Assembly (NCBI GenBank): GCA_945865175.1
Contig: CAMBDA010000010.1
Coordinates: 1-64,000, forward strand
Source: an uncultured Prevotellaceae bacterium
GTDB lineage: Bacteria; Bacteroidota; Bacteroidia; Bacteroidales; Bacteroidaceae
DNA: 64,000 nt
Direction: 5' to 3'
Below the pieces are notes generated by a model, which was given only the letters and a program-made list of their open reading frames with translations, searched no databases and had not been told where the DNA came from. Both the position numbers and the translations under genes were made by a program. Positions 17,126-25,436 of the stretch are shown piece by piece; positions within the stretch are counted from its first letter, which is position 1, and every line of letters begins with the position of its first letter.

Positions 17126-17200
17126 TACCTTTGCATCAACAAATTCCGCCACGCCTCTTTTCAATGCGTACCAGGGCGGAACTTTTGCTTTTTATACACT
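17126..17200 (+). ncRNA. Structured leader and promoter of the Abi gene, possible antitoxin-type RNA
   Basis: TACCTTTGC (17126-17134) is a -7 box. About 10 nt later TTCCGCC (17144-17150) pairs with GGCGGAA (17175-17181), and inside it ACGC (17151-17154) pairs with GCGT (17166-17169), leaving a bulge ACCAG. The element sits directly before the Abi start at 17201. AbiF-type HEPN proteins are reported to work with a small structured RNA; assigning that role here is inference from position and folding. Confidence 0.4.
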
Positions 17201-17584
17201 ATGGATTATACAAAACAACCGTTGGATTATCCCCAGATTCTTCAAATGCTGAAAGGACGGGGGCTGATTGTCAGGGATGAGATTGAAGCCTTGCGCCAGT
17301 TAAAAATCATAAGTTACTTCCGTTTGGCAAACTATATGCGTCCGATGGAGGCGGATAAAGTTACCCACATATTTAAACCGGGTAGGTTATTTGAGAATGC
17401 GGTTGATTTATATTATTTTGACAAACAACTTAGGGTGTTGTTGTTTACGGCAGTTCAAAGTGTAGAAATCGCGCTACGTTCCAAAGTCATACACCATTTG
17501 TCAATGAAATATGGTGCATTTTGGTTTATGGACGAACATTTATCAGATAATCAGACGTTATTTATCCTAGTTTTACACAGATAA
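17201..17584 (+). pseudogene. Abi_2-family (AbiD/AbiF-like) HEPN protein, C-terminally truncated
   Basis: The 127 residues match the N-terminal part of Abi_2 proteins: DYPQILQMLKGRGL, the IISYFRLANYMRPM segment, and YYFDKQLRVLLFTAVQSVEI. The HEPN motif R-x4-H is visible as RSKVIH (R93, H98). Family members are usually around 300 residues with a second HEPN motif, so more than half is missing. The frame ends at VLHR and no continuation was recognised downstream. The 3' side abuts the convergent 1187-residue gene. It is probably inactive, or retains only a fragment. Confidence 0.7.
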
Positions 17585-17659
17585 TGCAGTCTTCGGGATT
17601 AGGTCTCAATTCATTTGTCACCATATTCGGATATTATTAATTGACATTTTTGTATAGCG

Positions 17660-20600
17660 CTATTTGTTAGGATCATACTCTGTTTCACAATTCGGACAAA
17701 CACGATGCCCATCACTTCGCATCTGCATAGAATTTCCACACTTATAGCAAAAATACTCATGCTTCTCCCAATGTCCTAAATCGTGTTCTACAAACGTTCT
17801 GAGTCTGTCTGAAACAAACCCTCCAGTCATATGTAAATGGCTTATTCGCAGTCTGAAATTTTCTGTCGAGCAACAAGCTCCGCATTCGGGACAAATATAC
17901 TGTCCATTTGGACATTGCTTTGAGTCGCGGCTATCAATAGTCGCATTACACTTTTGCTTATTGAAACAGTGGTTGAGATATACAATAAATCCCTTCTTTT
18001 TACAATTGTCATTGGTGCAGGAAAATTCCGTAACTGCCCTTGACGTAAAATTTGTTATATCTGAAGGCTTCATCAGTTTACCGCATTCACGACATTTTAG
18101 ATGCTCGTAAAACTTGGCAAAACTCTTTAAATAGGATGAAAGAATAATGTAATGGCCAAATTTTGTTCGCTTCCCATTTTTATTTATGTAGTCGGGGGAT
18201 ATTCCCAAAATACGCATAAAATCAAGAATCGTGTAATACTCCCATTCATCATCGGTACGATACCTTACAGGCGGACGGAAGCAAGGCTTATTGACACACC
18301 AATAAAAAGCAAGACCATAATGATTGTCTACTCTGTCTGAAAGACGACACTCGCAGAATTCTTCCTGATCTTCTTCTTTGGTTTCAAATCCGACAAAATT
18401 GTTCAGACCATTGTATTTAAAATTGAACGGTCTTGCTATTGCAAAAAGTTCTGCCTCGTAAGCTTCGTCAAAATAATAGGAAACTCCATTTGGTTCATTT
18501 ACAATTTTGTATTCATCATCCTTGTATGTTATTTGTATCTGCTGGATGGTACGGGCATAATACTTATTATTATAATCTTTTATATTGCCAAATTCATCAA
18601 CCATCTTCTGAGGGATGAAAACTCTTAGTCTGCCATCTTGTATCTTACTGATTATTCCATTGAAATAGCTATTACGTTTCCAATTGCTTCTATCGTCAGG
18701 GAGTTCATTTACCACCCATCTGCCAGAACATTGAGTAACAATACTTCTAATGCCAATCCACTCGTCCGTATCTTCTCTACCTTCAAGCAACTGAAGCATA
18801 ATATTGTTATCCAGAGTCTTTGATTGGTCCTTCTCACGCAATTTCAAATATGTAAAAGCAATTTCCAGAGGGAAGCATATCGGCCTCTCTCCATTGGAAA
18901 TGAGATTATAAAAGGATTCTGCCGTGTGATGGATTTTTCCCTCACTCATAGACTTAAAAAGTTTCTTGACGATCTTTATCTGTAGGTACGGTGGCAGGAT
19001 TGGAAAGACTTCTGTCAAAGAAGCCGTCGATGTTGTGGTCTTAGAATGAACTGCCCACCATATCACGGCAAGTCTTTGATTAATATTATTTGTCTTCTTG
19101 AAGTTCTGAATTTGGCTCGTAAAACTTGTTTCCCAAATTCGCCGTGTATAGTAATCACTATCGCCACCTGGCATATTGGCTGTCATAAGTTCAGTCAAGA
19201 GAACAGCAAGCGCGACATTTTCGTCGGTCACTTCCATTGATTGTAATCTCTGCGCAATCAGCGGGAATAAATTAACCTCTGTCGTTTCCAGAACCTTTGC
19301 ATGTGTTCTATTTTTGAGCGATGGTTTATTATACCATCGCTCCTTTTCTGCATACACTCCATTAAGGGAAATTGCATTGATGATAATCTCTACAATATTC
19401 TCTGGTAACGACGTGACAACATCATGTTCAAATAGAATCAGAAGGTCTTCTACCGACCTGCTGTTGATGTAGTCATCCCATACTGAAGAGCACTGGCCAT
19501 CTGGAATCAACTTCTTCAATTCTTTAAGAAAAGTACAATTCTCCCTTTCTGGATAGTGAGAATAATACTTTTTTTCTCTCTCTTCCAATGGTGTACCGTC
19601 AAAGAAATGGCTAAGTGGGATTGTTTCTACCACCTCTTTTGCCCTCGCAATGACAATATTAGCAAATTCGATGCTATGATCAAACAATTCAGAATCGTCT
19701 TTGACAAATTCCTTTATGTCCGCATACCCCCATTGTGAAACAATTTGCTTCGACAAGACTAGTGCTTCATCTATTGTAAGCCATGAATGAAAACCAGTTG
19801 ATACCTCAGAAAGCACACCTATGGACTGTGTTTCTCTCAATATGGGGATAAGTCCTTGTTTAATTCCCACTTTCTCTGCTTTTTCATAGATTGAGCTATA
19901 ATGCTCGTATGCTGAGAAGAAGTCGGACATTATTCTGTAGGGAGAATTTAGGTTGGTGCGCAACAACTCTTTTAGTTTATCCTTTATCAATGGTAGCAAT
20001 TTCTGCCTGTAAGGGTTAAGGAATTCTTCCCCCATAACCGTAAGTTGCCTAATGTCATCAACCACTTGCCGATACTTCTTCTCCTCGATAGCTTTATCAA
20101 GGATTTGTGAGATTGACAATGCTAATTCTTCTCTAAAGGACTGGAAATCTTCTACGGGCAGGTTGTTGAGATAGGTGAAGAAACCGTTTCTTCCGTAGTC
20201 ATTATCCTGTTTCCCAACAAATGCCGTCAATTCTTTCTTGAAACGATTTGTCTTCACCAAAGTCAAACACTTAGCTTTTTCCTCTTCATATTGCTTGGAG
20301 GTCAAGCGGAGGTACGACCACAGTTTGCTTACAGCATTCTGCTTGTCGCGATCAACATACATCCCCAAGGTTCTTCTTTGGCGGTATTCACTTGACGCAT
20401 TTAAGTCATCTTCAGATATATCCGAACGTGTGGACAATTCTTCAAACACTTCTTTAATTTTGCCATCCACCATCGTCTCGATGCATCGTTTAGCATACTC
20501 CGCACATTCGTTGGGGATATACTCAAATGATTTTTCAACCTCCTGCCAGTCAGAGAGTGTACTGTTGTCATTGAGTTTCTGTTCCAACCATTTCAGTACA

Positions 20601-21223
20601 ATGTTTGCATCGTTAAAATATTTAACTATGGTTGGATATGTTTTCAATACAGCCAGCCGTTCTTCATCAGTAAAAATAGAGAGAAGTGACTGCCAGATGG
20701 ACTTATCTTCTGTTGAGAACTGTCGATCAAAGATATATCGATCTTTGGAGTATTCGTTCTGTTTGTAATGGTCTACAAAGAACTTAAAGTAGTCAGACGT
20801 TTTTTCTGGGGAACGCTCTGCATCCTCCTCAATTATACGTTTCACCTTATCTGCAACCATACCTAAAGGTTTGAAGGTATGCGTATAGAGATTTATTTTT
20901 CGATTGTCTTTATACTCAATATACTCATGGTCTCCGTAATAGGATAATGCTAACTGTGCATCCTCATCTGACTTGGTAATGCGCCTGACATTTACAGCCC
21001 GTTTTTTGCCGTTGTCCTGCTTGTCCACCTGAAAGACAACAATCTGCCCTTCTTTCTTGGCTTCATCCTCAATGAAACTCGCAGAACAAACATAAAAGTC
21101 TTGGTTGTATTTAGGTGACGGCATATTACAGTTGTTAGACGCAATGAAGCCGAAGTCCTTGTTTGTGTCAAAGAACTTCACCGCACCTATAAAGTATTTG
21201 TCTGCTCCGTATATCAGTTTCAT
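17660..21223 (-). CDS. 1187-residue protein with N-terminal cold-shock domain and C-terminal zinc ribbons
   Basis: I do not recognise a named family for the whole protein. Residues about 9-85 form a cold-shock domain: GAVKFFDTNKDFGFIASNN resembles the RNP1 region and DFYVCSASF the RNP2 region of CspA, indicating single-stranded nucleic-acid binding. A middle of about 950 residues is mostly helical without ATPase or nuclease motifs that I can see. The last 140 residues hold several cysteine pairs suited to zinc: CRECG with CTNDNC, CPNGQYICPECGACC, and CYKCG with CPNC, plus HLHMTGG. The gene is visibly A+T-rich compared with neighbours and lies between two truncated genes, as expected for an acquired defence-type gene. 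Function is unknown. Confidence 0.7.
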   Translation of the reverse strand: MKLIYGADKYFIGAVKFFDTNKDFGFIASNNCNMPSPKYNQDFYVCSASFIEDEAKKEGQIVVFQVDKQDNGKKRAVNVRRITKSDEDAQLALSYYGDHEYIEYKDNRKINLYTHTFKPLGMVADKVKRIIEEDAERSPEKTSDYFKFFVDHYKQNEYSKDRYIFDRQFSTEDKSIWQSLLSIFTDEERLAVLKTYPTIVKYFNDANIVLKWLEQKLNDNSTLSDWQEVEKSFEYIPNECAEYAKRCIETMVDGKIKEVFEELSTRSDISEDDLNASSEYRQRRTLGMYVDRDKQNAVSKLWSYLRLTSKQYEEEKAKCLTLVKTNRFKKELTAFVGKQDNDYGRNGFFTYLNNLPVEDFQSFREELALSISQILDKAIEEKKYRQVVDDIRQLTVMGEEFLNPYRQKLLPLIKDKLKELLRTNLNSPYRIMSDFFSAYEHYSSIYEKAEKVGIKQGLIPILRETQSIGVLSEVSTGFHSWLTIDEALVLSKQIVSQWGYADIKEFVKDDSELFDHSIEFANIVIARAKEVVETIPLSHFFDGTPLEEREKKYYSHYPERENCTFLKELKKLIPDGQCSSVWDDYINSRSVEDLLILFEHDVVTSLPENIVEIIINAISLNGVYAEKERWYNKPSLKNRTHAKVLETTEVNLFPLIAQRLQSMEVTDENVALAVLLTELMTANMPGGDSDYYTRRIWETSFTSQIQNFKKTNNINQRLAVIWWAVHSKTTTSTASLTEVFPILPPYLQIKIVKKLFKSMSEGKIHHTAESFYNLISNGERPICFPLEIAFTYLKLREKDQSKTLDNNIMLQLLEGREDTDEWIGIRSIVTQCSGRWVVNELPDDRSNWKRNSYFNGIISKIQDGRLRVFIPQKMVDEFGNIKDYNNKYYARTIQQIQITYKDDEYKIVNEPNGVSYYFDEAYEAELFAIARPFNFKYNGLNNFVGFETKEEDQEEFCECRLSDRVDNHYGLAFYWCVNKPCFRPPVRYRTDDEWEYYTILDFMRILGISPDYINKNGKRTKFGHYIILSSYLKSFAKFYEHLKCRECGKLMKPSDITNFTSRAVTEFSCTNDNCKKKGFIVYLNHCFNKQKCNATIDSRDSKQCPNGQYICPECGACCSTENFRLRISHLHMTGGFVSDRLRTFVEHDLGHWEKHEYFCYKCGNSMQMRSDGHRVCPNCETEYDPNK

Positions 21224-21237
21224 AATATAAATTTCAA

Positions 21238-21273
21238 ATTTTATTTCATACGCCTATTTTATTTCATACGCCT
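21238..21273. repeat. Perfect 18-bp tandem duplication
   Basis: ATTTTATTTCATACGCCT occurs twice in succession (21238-21255, 21256-21273), just upstream of the 1187-residue gene's start. It may mark an insertion junction or affect that gene's promoter spacing. Confidence 0.8.
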
Positions 21274-21317
21274 AACAGTTTCCTTGAAACCTTCACAATG
21301 CTTATATAACAGACCTT

Positions 21318-22592
21318 CTAGGCCATGTGATACAGGCAACTCATCGTGACAAGGTCATCGACAGACGAAGCGATGTCTGTATCCAATATCACCACAGGTA
21401 GTGACTCCTTGGGAGTGTCCTTTCCTACTGATAATATCCCTCTTAACTTTTCTATCTCCTCAATCGAAAGACCTGCCTTGTTTTTCAGATACGACTCCAC
21501 TGCCGACGGCAGACGTTCCATAATGTCGGCAATAGGGAATGAGGTCATGCTGCACATCTCTGCTATATCCACATCACCCTCACGGCTCATAATATAGAGC
21601 GTGCGATGGAGAATCCTTGTAAGGAAGTCGTTATAAGATTCAGGCGACGGCTGCAGGCGATGCCAGTTGTAATAGCTACGCATATATCCCGACTCGATTT
21701 CCTCGTATGTCGTTCCAGCAAGCACCTGAAGGATTATGGCTATCAAACCAGTGCGGTCGCGACCCATAGAACAGCAAATAAGATATGGAGGATTATTCTC
21801 TATCATTGCCCTTAACGTCCTGCCCACCATCGCAGCTTGTTCGTCCACAAAGATGTCAACATTGAATTTGTGGAACAGAAGGGCGCCCTTACTATACCGT
21901 TCATTGCAATACTCTCCGAATCCACTGCCGGCTGCCACGGCCGATTGCCAATCCTCTTCAGTATCGGCGATAGAGATAATTGCGTTTATTCCGGCATTGC
22001 GCGCAAAACGGTCAGCATATTCATATCTTGCAGGATTATCGGATTCCAACAGTGGATCGCTTGACCTATACACCACCCCACTCTTCATCCCGTGACATTC
22101 CACAGGATAGAAATTGGCAAACATTTCGTCGCTGTCGTAGTCGGAGCGATTGTCCGTTTCCCAGAGCTTCATTCTCTCGCTCACATCACGGAATCCACCC
22201 TTTTCCTTCAAAGAGATGGTCAGTATGTCGCCCTCCTTACCACCGACACGGTCGGAGAAACTGGCATTTGCCAAACCTAAAGTCAGTGTAGCTTCATCTG
22301 AAAAATACGTCAGACACATACCCCATGTACCCACCGACATCATATTGTCGGTAAAGGCCATATCGAGAGGCTTAGTCAGACTGCCCCCACTTATTGTGAC
22401 AATATCTCCATTGTCGTATCCCACCTTATATAATGAATCCTTGGGTATGTCGAGCACAAGATTGCCCCACATATTCACTTCATCCACCGCAGCTTTGACC
22501 TCTATCGCTTTCAGTCCAACTGGTTCATTGCCCGAATCGGAACACGAGAACAGCATCGCCGTCAGCAATGCTAAAAATAATATTTTTTTCAT
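21318..22592 (-). CDS. Tyrosine-phosphatase lipoprotein with a cut-off nucleoside-hydrolase start
   Basis: The 424-residue product has a lipoprotein signal ending at Cys17 (LFSC) and a beta-rich N-terminal part. Its tyrosine phosphatase domain has the CX5R loop CSMGRDRTG (C274-R280). After a helical section (to about 395) the protein reads PVVILDTDIASSVDD (about 399-413), the calcium-binding first motif of inosine-uridine nucleoside hydrolases, then stops 11 residues later. The rest of that domain is absent. Beyond the TAG the same frame reads on briefly (…RKLLGV, then stop), so a nonsense change plus deletion is possible. The phosphatase part looks complete. Confidence 0.7.
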   Translation of the reverse strand: MKKILFLALLTAMLFSCSDSGNEPVGLKAIEVKAAVDEVNMWGNLVLDIPKDSLYKVGYDNGDIVTISGGSLTKPLDMAFTDNMMSVGTWGMCLTYFSDEATLTLGLANASFSDRVGGKEGDILTISLKEKGGFRDVSERMKLWETDNRSDYDSDEMFANFYPVECHGMKSGVVYRSSDPLLESDNPARYEYADRFARNAGINAIISIADTEEDWQSAVAAGSGFGEYCNERYSKGALLFHKFNVDIFVDEQAAMVGRTLRAMIENNPPYLICCSMGRDRTGLIAIILQVLAGTTYEEIESGYMRSYYNWHRLQPSPESYNDFLTRILHRTLYIMSREGDVDIAEMCSMTSFPIADIMERLPSAVESYLKNKAGLSIEEIEKLRGILSVGKDTPKESLPVVILDTDIASSVDDLVTMSCLYHMA

Positions 22593-22699
22593 ATCAGTAT
22601 ACTATTCTTTTGGCAAAGGTAATAATAATATCCCGAACTGCCAAACAATTCGGGATTTATTTGAGAGGGTCTGGGGACAGGTCCCTGATTCGTTTCTGT

Positions 22700-22847
22700 G
22701 TTGCTTATACCATTTGTGTAAACGGTCAGACACTGAACGAGGAGAGTTACCCTCTTCTACTAATCTAATAGCTTCTAACTTTTCTTCTAATGTTCTTCTT
22801 CGCATATGAACAGTAAGTGTTGTGTCCAACTTTGTGGGTTCACTTCA
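22700..22847 (-). mobile_element. IS3-family remnant: terminal repeat plus start of transposase orfA
   Basis: The minus strand begins at 22847 with TGAAGTGAACCCACAAAGTT followed by GGACA, a typical IS3-type terminal sequence. An ATG near 22805 opens RRRTLEEKLEAIRLVEEGNS, the characteristic helix-turn-helix start of OrfA. The frame degenerates within about 25 residues and no orfB is present. The nearby 22673-22686 region holds a short palindrome GGGAC-AG-GTCCC. Confidence 0.65.
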
Positions 22848-22857
22848 GACCAGTCCC

Positions 22858-23021
22858 CGGTTACTCAGAGTATAGGCTTCCAGCCTAATCTTTAGCTCAA
22901 TATCGTGAGACTACTGCCACTCATAATAAAGGCTTTGAGCTTAATCCGTGCCGATGGACTCTGCTTGCTCATACCCGTGTGGGCTAAGGTTCAGGCTGGA
23001 ATCCTATACTCATAGTTACCG
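22858..23021. repeat. Large imperfect inverted repeat, about 37-bp arms
   Basis: The left arm 22858-22894 (contains GAGTATAGGCTTCCAGCCT) is complementary to the right arm 22985-23021 (contains AGGCTGGAATCCTATACTC) with a handful of mismatches. The loop contains a nested pair TAGCTCAA/TTGAGCT. No coding frame is evident. It could be a miniature mobile element or a transcribed structured RNA. Confidence 0.6.
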
Positions 23022-23147
23022 TGGATTTATTCCATTGCCAAGGTTCCGACTTAAGCCTTTTCAATGAATTGCATTGTGAGTTGTGACCCTACTCACCTGT
23101 TTTGTCGGTTTTACCCAATTACTCTGAAGAAAAATGATTTCTTTTCC

Positions 23148-23188
23148 TCGACTGGCCTATAATTCAGGATTTTTATGTAAATTTGCAC
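23148..23188 (+). promoter_or_regulatory. Promoter-containing 41-nt repeat, copy 1 (upstream of yaaA)
   Basis: The segment starts TCGACTGGCCTATAATTC and ends with the -7 box TAAATTTGC (23178-23186). It matches 53479-53519, upstream of ychF, at 39 of 41 positions. There is no TTTG at -33. Transcription from here would give yaaA a leader of about 140 nt, including a 13-codon frame at 23280-23321. Confidence 0.65.
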
Positions 23189-23332
23189 TGCATTGCAGGT
23201 TTATCCCTCGAGAAGGCATTCAAATTGGGCGCATCAATATAGCAATCATGCATATATAGCCCGTGCGAATAATCTTTCGATGTACGGCATGCACTTGCCT
23301 GCACCTGATTCTATCAAATAACTACAGCACCT

Positions 23333-24094
23333 ATGCAGATACTGCTGGCAAACGCCAAGATAATGTTTGAGAAGGCTGAGCGCAAGCCGTTTTCTACTCC
23401 CCTGTTTCAATCTGTGGCAGATGAACTGGCTGCAGAGATGGCGCGAATGGATGTGAAAGAGCTGGCCCACCAGCTGGATTGCAGCCAGAAACTGGCAGCT
23501 GAAAACTGGCTGCGCTATCAGAATTTCCCGTATGCCGAAAAGATGCCGGCCATCCTTGCCTACAATGGGCAGGCATACAAGCATCTTCGGGCGAACACCC
23601 TGAGCGACAAGGCGCTGATGTTCGCACAAGAGCATCTCTGGATTACCTGTTTCCTGTATGGCCTGCTTCGCCCCATGGATGGCATTGTACCTTACCGCAT
23701 GGAGCATTGCGTCTCGATGGAAACAACCCACGAAAAGCCTGTCAATCAGTACTGGAAGGACAAACTGACCAACCAACTCATCGAAAGCGTGAAAGCGGAT
23801 GACGGCATACTCATTCATCTCTCAACCGAAGAATACGAGCATCTCTTCGACTGGAAACGCGTCTGTCAGGAAGTGCGTGTCATTCATCCGCTCTTCTATG
23901 TCCGCCAGCGTGATGGCAGGTTGAAGATGCAGGCTGTGTGGGCAAAGTCATGCCGCGGAGCCATGGTGAGGTTCATGCTCCAGCATCAGCTTGTCATACC
24001 CGAGGAGCTAAAGGCCTTCAGTTACGAAGGGTTTGAATATGTCCCGCAGTTGGGCGAAGACGACTATCCTCATTTTGTCAGAGAATACCATTGA
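23333..24094 (+). CDS. yaaA: Peroxide stress protein YaaA (DUF328/UPF0246)
   Basis: The 253-residue protein has the family hallmarks: the opening MQILLANAKIM, YNGQAYKHL in place of the usual YxGxxY, EHLWITCFLYGLLRPMDGIVPYRMEH, and AVWAKSCRGAMVRFMLQ near 205-220. YaaA lowers intracellular free iron damage during hydrogen peroxide stress and binds DNA in E. coli. It is a single-gene unit read from the repeat promoter at 23148-23188. Confidence 0.88.
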   Translation: MQILLANAKIMFEKAERKPFSTPLFQSVADELAAEMARMDVKELAHQLDCSQKLAAENWLRYQNFPYAEKMPAILAYNGQAYKHLRANTLSDKALMFAQEHLWITCFLYGLLRPMDGIVPYRMEHCVSMETTHEKPVNQYWKDKLTNQLIESVKADDGILIHLSTEEYEHLFDWKRVCQEVRVIHPLFYVRQRDGRLKMQAVWAKSCRGAMVRFMLQHQLVIPEELKAFSYEGFEYVPQLGEDDYPHFVREYH

Positions 24095-24591
24095 ACGTGT
24101 TTTTCAGCGTATGTGAAAGAAAAGCAGAAAGAAGGATACCTCCTGGACTCTGGAAGTAATGGACAAGGCTCCATATATCGCAGTGAATATGATGCGGTTC
24201 TGACGGAATGCCACACTCCTCTCTCATTTTTTTTGGGGGGACAAATGTGGGTCATCCGAAATATGGAGTGATGTTTTATAGATTATTGTTCTTGAAGAGA
24301 GTCTGATATAACTGTCATAGTCTATAAATACGACAACACTTCTGATAAGATTAATAACCTTACAGCCGAAAGATTAATAATCCTATGCCCGAAAGGTTAT
24401 TAATCTTATCGGCAACGAAGGTAATATATACAGACCACCCTGCTATAATATAGTATTCACTCGAAATGTCTGATGACCCTAAAAACTTGTTCTCTATACG
24501 TTTCCTGTATTTACTATATATATATCTTTGTTTATTAGTGTGTTATCATAAACAGAGAAGATATTAGCATAATCTCTGACGGCAGTGGAAG
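24095..24591. other. Non-coding stretch with an 18-bp perfect inverted repeat
   Basis: No gene is seen in these 497 bases. A homopolymer pair T8-G6 lies at 24227-24240. The main feature is the inverted repeat at 24344-24410, listed separately. The stretch separates the convergent yaaA gene and the sigma-factor operon, so terminators are expected here. Confidence 0.6.
24344..24410. repeat. Perfect 18-bp inverted repeat with a third internal copy
   Basis: GATAAGATTAATAACCTT (24344-24361) is exactly complementary to AAGGTTATTAATCTTATC (24393-24410). Between them AGATTAATAATCCTATGCCCGAA repeats the left arm and its flank in direct orientation (compare AGATTAATAACCTTACAGCCGAA, each shown within limits). 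It is A+T-rich and lacks a T-run on either side, so it is an unlikely simple terminator. Confidence 0.7.
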
Positions 24592-25428
24592 TTACAGTCC
24601 CATAATCATGATTCCGGTAGTGAGTGTCTGGAAACCGGGACCAAAGCCGTCGTCCAGTACATCTGTTGGTGAATACTTGACATACAGTCCCAGTTTGTTT
24701 CTGTAACTGACAATGCCCACTAGGTTGAGACCTACACGGTTGGTGCGTATGTTTCTGAAGCGTTCCTTCTCCTCACCCTGTTCACTGGTGTAGGTGGTGT
24801 ATATCTCGTGCTTCTTGCCAGGCTTCCTTACAAGACTTATTTCGGGGCCTACCGCCAGACGGAAACCGCGACCCAGCATCTGGATATACTTGAGGTTGTA
24901 GGTGGTGCTGAGGGTGCGGATCTTGGATGTTCCGGGTGTGGAACCTTCAGGGTAAGGACCGTATGAAACCATCTGGGTAGAAGGGTCGCAAAGGAATCTT
25001 TTTGTACCTGTCATGCGGTAGTTCTTCAGGTCGATGCCCATTCCCACCGACAAGGAACCTTTTCTCCATACACGATGACGATAGGCCAGAATGTCCTCGA
25101 TACAGAAGTTGAACGAACGTCCCATGTTGACCTTTAGTCCCTGGGGAGTTCCGGGTGCATGGGTGAAACCAAAGCCCCACCCGCTGAAGAACGCAAAACC
25201 AGACGGTGCCAGCTTGCTTCCTTGGGGACGGTAGTCGGGTTTACTCACCTGGATGCCGACGATGTCAAAGTTCCATCCTCCAGGATAGATGCAGTCATTG
25301 GATTTGTTGTGATTGTCGTCCGAGCATTGAGCGACGACAGTGTTTTCCGGCAGGTTGCCGGCACTCTGACTGGCAGGCATACACACCGCCAGGACGGCCA
25401 GGAGGCCTGTGATTGATGTTGGTAACAT
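24592..25428 (-). CDS. Predicted outer-membrane beta-barrel protein
   Basis: The 278-residue protein has a signal peptide (about 1-23) and a C-terminal two-thirds of alternating amphipathic strands (SLSVGMGIDLKNYRM, FRLAVGPEISLVRK, VGLNLVGIVSYRNKLGLYVKY) that resemble PorT-type small barrels. The sequence ends in hydrophobic GIMIMGL. I recognise no specific family. It is the last gene of the minus-strand sigma-factor operon, 8 bp after the DUF6108-like gene, so it is probably made under that sigma factor. Confidence 0.55.
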   Translation of the reverse strand: MLPTSITGLLAVLAVCMPASQSAGNLPENTVVAQCSDDNHNKSNDCIYPGGWNFDIVGIQVSKPDYRPQGSKLAPSGFAFFSGWGFGFTHAPGTPQGLKVNMGRSFNFCIEDILAYRHRVWRKGSLSVGMGIDLKNYRMTGTKRFLCDPSTQMVSYGPYPEGSTPGTSKIRTLSTTYNLKYIQMLGRGFRLAVGPEISLVRKPGKKHEIYTTYTSEQGEEKERFRNIRTNRVGLNLVGIVSYRNKLGLYVKYSPTDVLDDGFGPGFQTLTTGIMIMGL

Positions 25429-25436
25429 TGTTGTAG

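Noticed and set aside
24344..24410. CRISPR-like repeats
   Set aside because: Only two or three units, one inverted, with no regular spacers and no cas genes.
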